NCBI GenBank assembly: GCA_036785705.1
Contig: JAWUZG010000001.1
Span: 8,928,001-8,992,000 of the forward strand
Origin: Acanthornis magna
Taxonomy: Eukaryota; Chordata; Aves; Passeriformes; Acanthizidae
Reading direction: 5' to 3'
DNA length: 64,000 nt
A program made the position numbers and the translations under genes. This document shows positions 1 through 14,406 of the stretch, in pieces; positions within the stretch are counted from its first letter, which is position 1, and each line of letters opens with the position of its first letter. A model generated the notes under the pieces. It searched no databases and had not been told where the DNA came from. It saw only the letters and a list, made by a program, of their open reading frames with translations.

Positions 1-3000
1 TATTTCATGATCATGCAGTTATTAAGAGTTGCTTTTCATGTTACCTCAGCTGAATTTTAAAACTCCATAATTGCCGGAATTAATATTGTAACAAAACCAT
101 AGCTAATTAGCCTCTTGGGACTCTGAGTTTTCACATTACTGAATATAATAGCCAACTGGAAGTTCTTTGCAGAAGATCAGAAAAGAAAAAAAAAAGATCC
201 ATTGAGATACATCTTAATCAGTTAAGTCAGTCATGAGAGTTTGTGGTCGGGGCAGATTGAGAGGGAAAGGGGAGAGGAAGAGAAGGAGAAAATGCTTGAA
301 CAATCAAAAATTCTGTGACTGGATTATTCTCTTGAAGACTACAGACCAAGGTTCAAGATATTGCTTTGCCTTCTACTCTCCAAGATGTTCTTTCAGTACG
401 TTTCTTTCTCCACAAGCAACTACATAAGTAGTCATTTTTGATGCTCAGTTGAACATCTCCAATAGTAAAGGGAAATGACAGTCTGCTATGGAAGTGACAA
501 GAGAATTTATTCAAATAATAACTGCATTGAATTTCAGTGATCCCAAAAAGCATCAAATCCTGAGTTTACAAGAACAGTGGTTAACAAAAAAATTACATGT
601 GCTGTAGACAGTGACAGAAAAGAGAAGAAAATACCCTTTCCATATGAATTCTGTTACAAAACTGTAGTAGAAAAAATATGCTGAAAATTACATGGTCTGT
701 CATCATATCTGTAATAAAAACAATCTAAAAATTATTGACTCTTTGTAGAGTAAGAGAGGTTATTTTCTTTACTTACTATTTATTTGGGTGAAGTAATTTG
801 AGCTTTATTAACAGGAGCATAGCCAGTAGGTTGAGGGAAATTATTATCCTCTTTTATTCAGCACTCACTGGGTTCCATTCAGAATACAGCATCTAAGTTT
901 TGGGCCTTTTGGTAGAAAACAGAACAGGGAAATTTCAGCAGCAGCAATTGAGACATCCTGAGCTACCTTTTAGCTTGAAATAACACCCTTAAAATGCGCA
1001 GTCAGGGGTAGAAAGCATAGCAACAGTAGGAAAATATTGAATGGATATAGGAAGTGCAATGTCCAAAGTATATAATACATCACTATTGAAATGTGGACCT
1101 GCATGGCACCATGTTAAGCACCTCGGTAGTTACTCACTTCTTGTAGCAGAAATATGTTAATTTGGTGAAATGTTGTACCATGGTTCCAATGTCCCTTTTT
1201 TCAGAGCCGGTGCACTTGTCCCCAGCTGCTGTAACCCTGTGTGGAGCAGAATGATGCTATGCAGACATGCATGCACAGTTAAATGTTAATGTTGTCATTG
1301 CAAAGCAATTCTGAGAAAGTCAAAATAGGGCAAAATAGGTCAAAAAAGGGAGTGTGATGTAGTGCCAGATGCTATTAGGAAGAGCATCACGCAGGAAGTT
1401 GTCTCACTGGCAGCATCCTCAAGGCAAAGTGAGGAAGGGTTCCTTTGATTTAAGAACGTTTATTTCAATAACTCCATTCCCTCCTCTACTTTATTGCAAA
1501 GAAGAGTTGAGGTCTTGGAAGTATAAGTATCATCACCAGTTTTACTCAAGAAGGCAATTCGTTATGCACTGAAAGTATTTTCCTTATTCTTGAAACCACA
1601 CTTACAAACAATGTTTTAACGTTTCAACATTTAACATTTAACATTTCAACAGCTCTTGCTGAGTACAGGAGCAAGCACTTTTTGTCACTAGGTGCCCACG
1701 CTTCAAGCGCTGTTGAAACACATTCCAGCAAAGTTGCTACTGTCTACGGAGCTGCAGGTTCATTGATTTGCTGCTTTGCTGTTGGCCTGAAGCTGAAGGG
1801 GTTCACAAAAGCTCAGCCTCTGCTTGCCAGGAGAGTTTGCTCTGTCTGTGAAGCTGTAGGCCAATCCCATGAAGTCAGAGTAGCAGTGCTCCACCTGAGT
1901 CTCAAACCCCTTTCCCACCCTCTGATGGGGTGTGGGCTGCGCTGCTCCCACACAGCCTCCTATTAGTGCTTCATGCTTCTTCTGACCTGAGAATGAGCCA
2001 TGAAAGGCTCAGGAGCTCCCAGAGCCAGAGAGCTCACTTTTTTCCAAGAGGTTTAGGGTCTTGGTCAGCTTTTCCCTCAGCATGGTTTGCATGGAGTTTG
2101 TTGTTACAGTTGATTTACAGGCCTGCCTTTGCCTTGAAGAAATCTTCAAAATACTAAACGCTTGTTTTTGCACTATTGATATAGACACAGAGTGAGGGCA
2201 GACTACAGCCATAATTAGGGAACAAACTATTTTTTCACATTTTGTGATGGGCAGCACTGTAATAGCTGTCATTTTAATAAATTTACGTTAAGTAGTTTGG
2301 AGCCAGCCTTTAGACCTCAATGTCATTTTTCCTTACTGGTACTTGCTTAAACATCCAATTCTTGTGGCACATTTATTTTCCTGTGTCTATAATGGTAGAA
2401 ATTTTGTTTCCCCTTTGTCAAAGCATTGCTTGGGATGTTCTCTAATCCAGCACAGGGGATTATCTTGCACTGAACTACAGTTCTGATGTGGGGAGATCAG
2501 GAATGGAAAACGAATGAAAAGGGTTGAATGAAGAGATTTTACAGGGCAAAGCAGGGGCATAGAAAAGGTCAGCCATGCTTCAAAATTGTATCAGTAAAGG
2601 AGATAAAGTGGATAAAGAAAGAGCTGTGCTTGAGTGGTGTATGCAGGAGCAAGTAATTTTGCCTAGTGCAGCACGCAGAGGATCTTAGAGTGCTAAGAGA
2701 TTAAGAAAAGAAAATACACCTGTCCAGGCTCCTGACCTATTTCTAACGAAAGGATTAACTTCCACTGCCTCTAAAACATATTATTGTGCCTTCTCCAGAT
2801 CCTGTTCCAACATTAAGGGGGGATGTGGCTCTCATCCCTTTTCCACACATGAGAAATTACAGCTAAAGTACTTAAATTTAAGTAATTAATCTACACTTTG
2901 CATTGCTTTAGGGAAATATTTTTAGGGTATCAAGATAACTTCACTATCTGCAGCCCGTGGAAAAGCACTTGCAGGCTTCTGGAAATGGCCAGAATGTGAT

Positions 3001-5214
3001 TTCTGGGTGAATGTGTCCCAGAGGTTTTTGGAGTAAACTTGTCCCTGCCTATTTCGTATCTTCCTGATGCTTTTTATTTATGTGTTTGGGATGCAGCTTC
3101 ATCTAGGAGATGTACTTGTGATTCCCTGTAAATCTCTTTACATCCTAATTTTTGTAGAAAGAAACCATGTGTTGTAAACAAGCCTTTTTAACTTGCAGCT
3201 TCCAGTGAAATTGGAAAATTGGCAATATTTCCAGAAATTTTACTTTAACAGGTACTGTCAATTAGCACAGTTATGGAGTGTAAACAAACTGAAAATACAG
3301 GTGTAATCAATAAACAATTTTCAAAAATTTAAAGGCAGATGACTGTGCATACTTGTTATGATCTTCCTCCTGCTTTGCACAAGAGGAGTTGTAGATTTAA
3401 TTTGCCCCTACACTGCATATGCCAGTGCCTGCTGGATTTTCAAAACATGATAAAACAGAGTCTAATGAAAGAAGTTTCTTTCATTTCTCAAAACATGCAG
3501 TCTTAACTAAAAAACATAAATCCAAGATAAGCCTCTGCTGACTGCAGCAAACAGCATTCTGAATAAGTCCCATTCAGCCCAGAGTTTCTTTGAACTCCTT
3601 ACAGTGTAGAGATAAAAACCAGTTTATCGATCAGTGATTACTGTGTGATCTGAGTTGTTTGTGCAGCAATTTCACCCATGCTTTTCCTGGGTAAAATGGT
3701 GCCAAGGGATATAATTTTCTGTGACCAATCTGCAAATTCTAAAGAAAAGAGAGCTTTGGAAATTAGGATGTCTGTCCACCCCACCTAGGATACTTCTGGA
3801 GCATGGCAGTGAACTCCTATCCTCAGTGTGAGTCCTCCATGAAGGATATTTGTGTCTTCTGGGCAAGGAATCTGGATTCTCATTTCTGTGTAGCTTTGAT
3901 ATTTGAGCTGTTCTTCTGCCTCTTCAGCTACAAAAGCACACTTTTTATGTTTAACTCTTAGTAAAACTTGCAGCTGAAAGAAATTCCTAACTGATTTAGT
4001 TTTCAAGTCAACATAAGAAATTAATCATCATGAAATAACCTTAAGAGGTCAAAGAGGTTTTTAATACCATCAAAATACATTGCTGCAGTTCACAGGCATG
4101 AAATACTCAATTGTCTGATATTTTTTGGAGATGAAGAATGGAGGATCTTAACTGCATTGCTCCTCTCTCTCTAGATGATTTCTATCCTCCAGCATGTTTC
4201 TGAATACATCATTTGGACCTACAGGTGCCTCCCGTGTTTTCAGAGAACAAACACTAAGTTTTCTTGGCACAAACCCATCAAGGGAATCAAGGTTTTTCTA
4301 ATACTTCCACAGGGCCCATTTTGCTTTCATTAGAAGCTTGAATTAAAGTATGTAAGTTCCATTATTTTTTCTTAGATCTTCACCTTTCTAAGGTATGTGC
4401 TCTCCTTCCCACCTAGCTTCTTATGCCTGTGCTATGCAAGCAAATATGTTCCATGTCAGCACACAGTGGGATGTTTCCATTCACAGATTTATTAATCTTA
4501 TTAAGAAAATGGATTATTTTCACCTGCAAGTATGCAGCATGCCACCGATTTCTATTTTTCAAATAAGTGTCCCATAGAATATCCTATAAATATATGGGGA
4601 ATATTTTTTAGCCCTGATGGAAAGTCCACCATACTCAAGTTTTCCAAATTTTAGATTATTCCAGAGCAATGAAATTAGAGATGTTTGTATTTAATATACT
4701 CTTCCAATTAAAATCTGTACACTGGAGCCTGCTTGTTGAATGAAAACTCTTGCACATTTAGAAAATTGAGAATATAAAACATATTCATTGGATCAGCTGT
4801 ATAACATTGAAAAGGACAGCTGGCTCAGGAAGGCTCATTTGCTTGGTTTACTGTCTATATCTGTTAACATTAGAGCACATTGCAAGAATTTATCTGCCAG
4901 AGAGTTTTAATGGATAAGGCAGAGGTTTGATTTTTTTTCCATAACTGATACTTTTTGACATTTAGCTACTATATAGAGGGGAAAAGTAGGAAAGTTGCTG
5001 TCTAAAAAACATAGTCTCAACAGTTATGTCTAGAAGTACTGAATAGATGTAAAAAAATTACTGATGTAAATCAGAAAAGCCTTATTTGTGGAAATATTTT
5101 CTTAGAATCAAGTCTTTTTAGCTTGTGGATCTTTCAAATGAGGGGAAATTATTTTCATTACCAAAAAGCAAGAGGCTGATAGATATTTCAGTCTTGTTTA
5201 ACTAATTCATCAAT

Positions 5215-6077
5215 AGTCTGGGTGAAAGGATAGAGTGTACCCTCAGCAAGTTTGCTGATGTTTCACAAATGGGAGGAGAGGCTGATACACCTGAAAGCTC
5301 TGCTGGCCTGACCTGGGCAGTCTGGAGAGTTGGGCAGAGAGGAGCTTAATGAAGTTTGGACAGGCAAATGTCAGGTCCTGCATCAAGGGAGGAATAACCC
5401 CAGGCAGCAGCACAGGCTGGGGCTGAGCTGTGGAAAGCAGCTCGGGGGAGAAGGACCTCAGGGTCCTGCTGGACAACAAGCCATCCATGAGCTGGCACCG
5501 TGTCCTTGTGGCCAAGAAGGACAATGGTGTCCTGGGGCCATTAGGAAGAGCATTGCCAGCAGGTGGAGGGAGGAGATCTGTCCCTCTGCTCAGCCTTGGG
5601 GAGGCCACATCTGGGGTGCTGTGCCCAGTTCTGGGCTCCTCAGGACAAGAAAGTCATGGAACTGCTAGGGAGGGCCCAGTGGAGGGCTAAGAGGGTGATT
5701 AGGGGACAGGGACATCTCTCTTAGAGGAAAGGCTGAGGGAGCTGGGCCTGTTCAGCCTCGAGAAAAGGTGGCTGAGAGGGGCTCTTGGCATTGCATACAA
5801 ATATCTTAAGGGTGGGTGTTGAGAGTAGAGACAGGCAACAGGCATTTGGCACAAGCTGAAACACAGAAAGTTCCTTCTGAGAATCTTTCCTTTGAGGGTG
5901 ACTGCACACTGGACCTGGCCCCCTGAAAGGTGGGGAAGTCTCCTTCTCCAGAAATATTCAAAACCCACCTGGCTCAATCCTGTGCAGTTTGCTCTGGGTG
6001 AACCTGCTTTAGCTGGAGGTTGAACTGTGTGAGCTCCAGAGGTCCCTTCAAAGCCCAGCCCTGCTGTGTTTCTGTGA
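5215..6077 (+). mobile_element. CR1 LINE, 5'-truncated 3' end
   Basis: The segment opens with the typical CR1 phrase 'ccctcagcaagtttgctgat' (5240-5259). It continues through the RT-distal coding remnant, including 'tggggaggccacatctgggg' near 5600 and the 'ctgggcctgttcagcctcgag' region near 5742. It ends with the CR1 3' UTR and the motif tttctgtga at 6069-6077. Avian CR1 copies are usually truncated at the 5' end and end in short octamer-like repeats without a poly(A) tail, as here. The frame is broken, so it is inactive. The exact 5' boundary is uncertain by some tens of bases. Confidence 0.9.
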
Positions 6078-7969
6078 CACTCAGTGTTAGAAGCAGTATC
6101 TGTATTGAGCAACTGCTCTGGGTTTGTGTACAGCTGACCCGAGCATATGGACAAGGTATAATGACACAAAATTCGTTCTTTGTTCTCTGACATGAAGGTG
6201 TGGTAAGGATATTAATTTGAATCATGGAGAGCAAAAGTGGGTGATTTTTATCAAATAAAAATATTAATACAGAGAAAAATGTAAATTCGTAGTTTTCAGT
6301 AAGTTTCTGAAAGTAGACCTTATCCATTTTCTAAATGCAAAGATTTCTTTTAAATCATTTTGTCTTTTAATTTTTTAATTTAATTTCTCTTTAATGAGCT
6401 AAGAGCTGATCATTGCACAATTAACTACCTTCTGGGAAAGCATCAGCTGCTGCATGCCAACTCTGGGTCAGTTTGTGCTGTAATGCTATAAATATCTGAG
6501 CGAGATTTAGGAGGAGACATTAATTACTTCAAATATCGTAGAAGCTTTGGTTCTTTCAGGATTCAAATCTTCCCCAAGTCATGAAATTTTGAAAAATACA
6601 CTGCCGAAAAGTTACATCCCATTGTAAGATCTTTTGTTAGGTAAGGTTTTTGCAGCATTGCTGCTCTCTGCTAGATTATTTTGGGTCTAGGATTATGCCT
6701 CTGCTTTGGAAGGATTTCTTTTATCTTAAGGTAGATATCCAACCATCTCACTCCTGAGTATCACATTTTGCATGACTTGATAGTCTTGGAGAAAAAGACT
6801 CTATAGGTCTGTTTTGAAAGGCTGTGTGGTTTGTATACATATAAATTCATTCTTACTAATTTCCCATATTTCCACCAGTTAAAAAATATGTATTAACCCC
6901 TGTTTACAATAATTTTTTCCCTTGCAGTCTCATTCATTGTGTAGTCTGACAAAACCAAGAAATGAATTGTTCTGCAAAGGGGCAGCTTGTTTACTGTGCT
7001 CACTTTAAGCAAAAACAATGGGTTTCTTGGGAAAAAAAAAAGCCACAAATCCAAGCCTTTCTGTATAGCCTGCTAACATTAAATGCTGCTCAGGTAACTC
7101 AGTGAAATAAGTGGATCAAATTCTCTCCAAAGTCTCATCCAGACACATGCTGCCACTGTTCAAAATGTACATATGTTTGGAGAACAGCTTGTGGCGAATT
7201 CTTAAAAGAGGCATGAATAGATTAGTAAAAATTTTTGAGGGTGATAGGAGACATTTACCACCAGTCAAGTGATCTGGGACTTCTTTTAAAAGGTTACATA
7301 TTAAATACTCAGCTTAGATAAAAATAAAACCCCAAAGATGCAATTTAAGAAAAAAAATATTATATGTTAACAAAACCCTAATTAAATGCCAGACATGAGA
7401 GGTTTCTTCCCAAGAAGGGACCTGCCATGCTAGGAGAGACCAAATGGCCACACAGGTCCACACTGTCCCTTGGCCATGACCATTGGCAGAGAGGACAGCA
7501 CCTACAGCAGACAGGACCTTCCCCAGGCGTCACCTCAGCTTTCAGAAGCAAAGCTTTCTGATTTAATCAGCAATGGGTCCACCCCAGTAAATTGGTCCTT
7601 TTGAATCCTTTTATTCTTCTGCCCCTCCAGAGGGTTGTCCCAGCTTCTCTTTCTCAAGCTGTAGACAGCAAGTTCATGGACAGCTCCTTTGGGCAGAGGC
7701 TGTTTTGTGCTTCTGACTGCCATACTTCCCTTCTCTGAATCTTTGTGAGTTCATTGGTATGATTTTTGAGATAAGGATACTGAAACTATCAGCAATACTC
7801 AGACTTTAGGTTTGTTTCATTTGTTATTCTTTTTCTAACTCTTAGTGTTGTATTAACTGTTTTAATGAGTTTATGTTTTTAGAGAAGTAGGCACGTATTC
7901 CAAGGTTTCTTGAGTGATAATAATTAATTTAGTGCTCATCTCTGCTTAATCTTAGGCAGGGTTATTTTT

Positions 7970-8190
7970 TCCTTGCGTGCATCATCTTGCATTTCTTTTC
8001 ATGAGATCTGGTCTGCCACTTCGCTCAACCCACTCCCTACTGACAGTTTACAGCTCTTCCGCATTTGTTTTAGATGTGACCATTCGAACAATAAAAATGG
8101 AAATTCACGGTTCATTTCTACCTTTGTTCCTTAGCTTTTACCTAATTAATCCCCTATGAGAGTAACTCCTTCTTATCTCTTCGAAGTAAG
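7970..8190 (-). mobile_element. Old CR1-type LINE fragment, antisense
   Basis: The + strand words 'catcttgcatttcttttcat', 'atctggtctgccactt' and 'taatcccctatgagag' follow, in order, the complement of the RT-coding part of old sauropsid CR1/L3-like LINEs. The copy is heavily diverged and has no open frame. The boundaries are approximate. The assignment rests on remembered family wording rather than an alignment, so confidence is moderate. Confidence 0.5.
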
Positions 8191-10885
8191 TATTTCACCA
8201 CCAAAGACTCTCTAAAAACTGAAAGTTTGCTTACATATTTTAATGTGCTTGGTTTTTTTGTGAACAACCTGCACATCAGATGATCTGCATCCCTTAGAAG
8301 CACTCATGCTTGAAAAGAAAGCCTTAAATAAATTCTCCCTTCCCAAGGAAGCAGTTGGGACCAGGATGTTGTGGCTTAGGAGGGCTCTCAGGCAGAGTTC
8401 CCCTGGGAAGAGAAGCAAAGAACAGAAACTCCTCAGGATAATATAACTGGCAGGGAAGGAGCTGGGAGATAAACTTCTCCTCATATTATCTAGAAGTGTG
8501 CATAAACCAGTTTCTGCTGAACGGCCATGAGCTCCATTAGTAAGTCACTAGATTTGCCCATAAAACCCTGTAGAGCATAACAGTGTAACCTTGAATCCAA
8601 AAGAGATTCAGATTCCTGCTGCAAAGTCTTCCCACACCCTACTTAGCAGCAAGATCATTTGGCAGCACCTGGCACCAATACAACCTGAGAAGAGGAGCAT
8701 TAAATCCTTGACTACCAAAGCAGAGTAGAAAAGGTGCCTTGACAGACACAGGCTTTGTTCTGAGGATCACTTATTGTTGATTTTTTCCTAAGACGACAGA
8801 ATGAAGGGAGTTCAGGGATACCAAAACATTTAGAGTAGGTACCTTTATCAGGAAGGTGAAAGCCATTAGGCTTAAAGGGCAGAAGAAAAGAACACCAAGT
8901 TCCTTCTCTTTCTCTCTCCCTTCCCTTTTCTCAGGATTTGGATCAGAATTGGGCTCTTGTGGCTCTCCCACCTCCAGCTTTGATTTCAGCAGACATCTCA
9001 AACATGCAGACATCTGCTCTATTCCCTTGTCAGGTACAAGAAGTCCAACAAAAAATTTTCAGGCAGATTAATAGGACTTCCCACCCCCCTCCCTCCCACA
9101 CCCCTTACTACTGAAATGATGTCTCTACTTAAATATTTAGGCTAGCAAAAACATCTTTAGGGTTAGAAATGGCAAGCATGGAAATTTTAGCTGTGGCATC
9201 TCTGCCATATTTCCCTTTCTTTCCTACTACTAAATGTCTTGCTTTTTCACATAAGACAATCTCATTTTCAGATCTCCACTAATATATAGTACAGACATGA
9301 CAATTTCAGACAAATCTTTTATTACATATACCAGAAACAGGCATGTTTTAGTATCAGTTTAAGTGATTCTTGGTGATGCTTTGAGAGCTGATTTGATGAA
9401 AAAGGCTCTGTGTGAACATAAACTGTTTAAAAGTCATGCTACTCCTTAATTTGTTTGCTCACTTATATATATGCATGGCAGTTACACATCTGCATTAAGG
9501 GCAAAATAAAAACTTTCGTAGAAAGTGTGGCTGTACATATTTAGTATATTTTAAAACATAGAAACGTTTAGACATTGTGACATAAATTAGGTGCTTATTT
9601 CCTAAGCACTGAGACATTTCTGAAGTACACTAATTTTGTGTGTATTACTAAAGCCATGTTTTAATTTATGTTCTTGCCTGAGCTATAGTGGTAAAGAAGC
9701 ATACAGTTTGATTACGGCTTGCACTTCAGAGTACTCACTTATATTTTCAGTTCTCAGAAAATTAATTTTTAGCACTGTAAACAACATTACATCCATACTA
9801 GAAACAAAAGTCACTTTGAGGTATGTGTATTGTGACTTTATATCAGATGTGTAATCTGTGTTAGTCACCAAAACCTTCAGTACATGTTTGTCAGGGTGCT
9901 GAGAAATTTGTTCTGCAGCAATGTATTCTGAACACATCTCCTGTTAGAGCTTTGGTTTATATGAGCATTGATAGCCTAGATATTTCCCAAAAAGTGTTTG
10001 AACAATATTTTCTTTCATTATTCCAGGTTCTCTGTAGATAATAAAATTTTAAGGTTATATTATTTTTTTTAAAAACACAACTGTTTTTAAACACCAATTT
10101 AAAGGTGAATAGTGGGGCTGAGCTGCTTTGTGCTCTTTTCCAAGACTGAAGGAGGAATAGTCAAACACCATTAGGATATTCATAGACTATATAGTCAAAT
10201 TTAATTGTGATAAGCATATTTATGAGTCGTTGGGAGAAAGAAAAGTAGCATGCTCTTTGGGGAGCCTAGAGAAGAGACTCAGCTATAGCATATGCATTTA
10301 GTTAAAAAACAGAGGATAATAGGGTAGAAACACGGGGCAAAAAATCAAGAATAATATTTAGAAAATTCAATGGAAAATGAGGGAAAAGACAGACGAAGAA
10401 TATGGATGGAGTAAACAAAAATGCAAAGAACCACAGAGAAGAACAAAAGGAGAAGCAAAATTGTTCTGTAATGTTTTGAGAAGGTGCTGAGATGTTTTGA
10501 TATACTGAATGTCTGTGCACTCACAGTTAACTGTCAATACAATTCTATTAATTTATTATTCTTATCTAATTAGAGAGCTGCACATCTCAATAAATCTTCG
10601 GTATTATTTCTATTTATCAATAAACATATTTGAAGGAGGAGAACAATTTCATGGACCCTGGGCATTTTCAGTAACATTTTTTTGTATATAAAGTAAATAA
10701 TGTTTTTAGTGCCTCTATTGCACCATACAAATAAAGAAATTCTGTAAACCAGGAGGTGGGAAACAATTTATGACTACTACTTACCGTGCAAATGTACCCC
10801 ATTTCCCTGTTTTAATGCCTTATTGTTTTCCTGATCTGCTTATTAGGTTGTTTCATGGAAGGTTTACAAAATAGCTGAATTATAA

Positions 10886-11377
<492 letters not shown>

Positions 11378-12499
11378 TAAATTATGTCACCACTTGAAAG
11401 AGCATCTTTTGTTCTCCTTCCTCAGCTGTAACGTGCAGCACACCAGAATTACGAGCTTAGAACTAGCTCAGATAGGATCTGAATTCTTGAAAAGGTTTCA
11501 ACTTATGAAAAGGGTATTTAAAGCAAACCTGTAGAAACCTGAAAGAGAGAGAAAGAGGATATTAATGTCTTTTGCAAGAATTGTCTTCTGCATGGAAAAG
11601 CACTCTACAAGAGAGCCAGGTTTTGAGTTCGTTCCCTTATATCTTGCTATAAGCCAAGCCAAAGTTTGACAAAGTGATTCACAAGAGACTGCAATGGCTG
11701 TCACCAGGCATGTTCAGCTACCAGCTACATGTGACAAAAAGTGATGTGAAGGAAGAGTTCAGATTTGGCAGTTTCCTCCATCACTATCATATAGTGATAC
11801 ATCACTGTAAATGCACAAGGCAGAAAAGAACTGAACCCTAAATTATCTCATTTGTAAGGTGAGGATAAGGGGATAGACTCATTATTCTGGTCATTACTCC
11901 ACATCTAATCAATGAAGATCTTTTGATGCCGGTTCCACGGGGTTTGGGGTTGATTTCTGGGCTTTTTTTAGTTTAACAATGTGCTACGCTGCTGCATGCA
12001 TTGTACCACATTAATGAGACTGTGTCTTTATATCTCAGCAACAAATACCACCAGAGCTGGGAATGACACACAGAAATTAATTGGATTACTTAATGATCCA
12101 TTGTCCAGTTAGATGACCTTCACCTTCTGCTGCTGCATCCAGCAACGGGACAGGGAAATAGTCTGACACTGGTCATGAACTCCAACTGATGGAACTCATC
12201 TACTTTGTTAAATGAATTCAGTGAAGGGAAAAACACAGACATACACGAATTTAGAATTCACATCAATTAGCATCTGTGTAATTACTGGAGACCAGCTTTG
12301 CAAGCATCTAAAACAAGTGTGATACTTCATACAGTCCATGAAGTTTATTTAAGCCTCTCTGGTATCCAGGGTAAATAACATCATTAATAGTTCAGTGTTA
12401 GAGATGGATACATTAAATTAGAAAGAAAGCAGAAGTGCAGCTGAATTGTAGTGCTACAGGACGTTCTCAGCTGCTAGTGGTGAGAAATTATCTGTGCCC

Positions 12500-12650
12500 A
12501 AGGCACAGCTTCCCTGTGTGACTGACACTGGACACCTCATTTGCCTTCTGAATTAGCTTCCCAGCTTATAAAAATTGGGAAAAAATCTAATACCTCTGTA
12601 ATACACTTTCAGGTGAAAAATACCATATAAATGCAAAGCAGTTTTAGAAG
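12500..12650 (+). repeat. Possible MIR/CORE-SINE relic
   Basis: The order of short words 'gtgtgactgacactgg', 'cacctcatttgcctt', 'cttcccagcttataaaaat' and 'taatacctctgtaa', ending in 'aaatgcaaagcagtt', resembles the body and tail of amniote MIR-type SINEs. Divergence is high and the A and B boxes cannot be read reliably. This is a weak call from pattern memory. Confidence 0.35.
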
Positions 12651-13787
12651 CAGCTCATGATTTGATTGGTTCATCCATAGTTATGAGAGTAATGTAGAAA
12701 TGAGGGACAACATTTCCAATCTTCCTCTCTGAAACTTGCAGTACAAAAGAGACTCACAGGTGCAAAATGGGCAATTACAACCTTAAGCATAGTAATTACA
12801 TAGACAAGTATTGCTTATGCCTGCATGAGGAGTGTTTTAAGTGCAAATATACAAGCTTCTTTGGACAATTAATCCTAAATTGAAAATACTTTTAATAACA
12901 TAGCCAAAATTTTTATAATAATTGTAAGCATAAATTAGATAAGTAGAGAGCCATTAGGAATGTGCAGCCGTGGGGAAAAACTCACGTTAAAAATTTTAAA
13001 ATAAAACAATTAAAAATTAAAACTAGATTCAAATGTAAACTTAGGCAAGATCTGTATCATGTAGTTATTGTTGTTAGCAGTGCTCAGCCATATGTGTGTT
13101 CATTTTGGTGGTTTTGCCCCATGCTGCACTGGTCTCACTCCTGTTGCAAGCAGGAATTTTAAAAAATACAATATTTGCCTTTGCTGTTGATAATGCAGAA
13201 ACTTCTGCAGTGCTCTGTCCTCCTGTGGGTGGAGTCTCTCTCATTTATGCTTCCTAATAGGTAAATGATGAACAACAGGACTGTGCCAGAGTGTTGGAAG
13301 AAATATATTTGATATGAGCTCAGTGCCAGATGTGTCTTCCCCCAAGTCCAGCAGGAAGCCTGAATAAAGATTGGCATTCTTTATTTGTAACAAAGCAACA
13401 AAAACATATTTCCTATGCCAATCTCTCCATCTTTTTTTAATTTGTGTTATTTGGAAAGAAGAATTTTGTTTTTCTGCAGTGTTCTTATGTGAAACCCTGG
13501 TCATTTGACAGAATACAGTGAAATAAAACATCTGTTTAAATGGTTAGTCGGAATTTACAGAGGTTGGGTTTACTGTTTTACTGCTCACAGTCCCCAAAAA
13601 TTTAAAAAGACAGGAAACACTTGATGAGCTCAAAGACAGCAGCAGCTAACATAAGGACACCAGTGTTTTAGCTTTTGTGACTGGTCCATCATCCAAAACA
13701 GTGGTGAGAGCAGTAAAATGCTCATTCTCTCAGAATGAATTTTTTTTCCAAGTGGAAAGCATTTCAAATATCTAGTAGCTGTGCTAA

Positions 13788-13922
13788 GGCCAGGTTGGAA
13801 AGGGCTCTGAGCAACTTGATCCTGTTGAAGATGCCCAGCCCCAGGGGGGTTGAACTAGATGATGTTTGAGTGTCCTTTCCACCCAAACTATTCTATGCTT
13901 CTATCATTCTATCATTCTGTGA
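13788..13922 (+). mobile_element. CR1 LINE 3' terminal fragment
   Basis: About 135 bp match the CR1 3' UTR: 'ggccaggttggaaagggctc', 'ctgagcaacttgatcctgtt', 'gggggttgaactagatgatg', then the tail 'ttctatcattctatcattctg' followed by tga. The short tandem ATTCTAT/ATTCTGT tail is diagnostic of the + orientation 3' end. The copy is non-coding and inactive. Confidence 0.93.
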
Positions 13923-14231
13923 TCAGTATTTATATGCTTTAAAAGAATATGTGAAACATAGAAGCAATTTCCCTTGTTCAATTGTGTTTTAAATAATGAC
14001 GGTGTCAACCAGAATTATAGAACTGACCAAGATTTCAGATCCCACAGACTATCAAAAGGAGACCATTAGGTTCAAATGTCTTGAAATCTAATTATAGCCT
14101 GAGAGAGTAAAAGTGACAAAGCATAAATTTGCAGAGGTAGCGTGTGACCAAAAATTATTATTGTCTACCTTTGCCCTTTATTAAATGCTGCACTGTGACA
14201 GGTCTTTAATCTCCATCTCCCCGTTCTGCAG

Positions 14232-14406
14232 AGCTGAACAGCCCAGCCTCGGCCCCCAGCTCGGAGAAGCAGAGCCCCCTGGCCCAGCAGCACAGCCCCA
14301 TGGCCCAGCAGAGTCCCCTGGCGCAGCAGAGCCCCGTGGCCCAGCACAGCCCCGTGGCGCAGCCTCCGCCTCCACAGCCCCTCCAGCCGCAGGGACACGA
14401 GAACAG
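14232..14406 (+). CDS. MAGI2: MAGI2 exon: Ser/Pro/Gln-rich linker before the last PDZ
   Basis: The 175-nt exon begins after 'ccgttctgcag' and encodes ELNSPASAPSSEKQSPLAQQ followed by repeats of the S-P-[LMV]-A-Q-[QH] unit, then PPPPQPLQPQGHEN. This repeat-rich, disordered linker between the penultimate and last PDZ domains is a MAGI2 hallmark. The donor is cag|gttgct at 14407, a GT site with a weak consensus (no A at +3 or G at +5). The exon ends with two bases of a serine codon completed by the next exon. GC content is clearly higher than in the flanking introns. Open frames on the opposite strand here are shadows of the repeat. Confidence 0.95.

Noticed and set aside
5243..6327. Open frames of 100-160 codons on the - strand
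   Set aside because: They lie across the CR1 copy in antisense and show no protein similarity.
11826..11885. Possible second MIR-like word string (ttatctcatttgtaaggtgaggataagg)
   Set aside because: Only one short word matches, with no flanking order of motifs; too weak to list.
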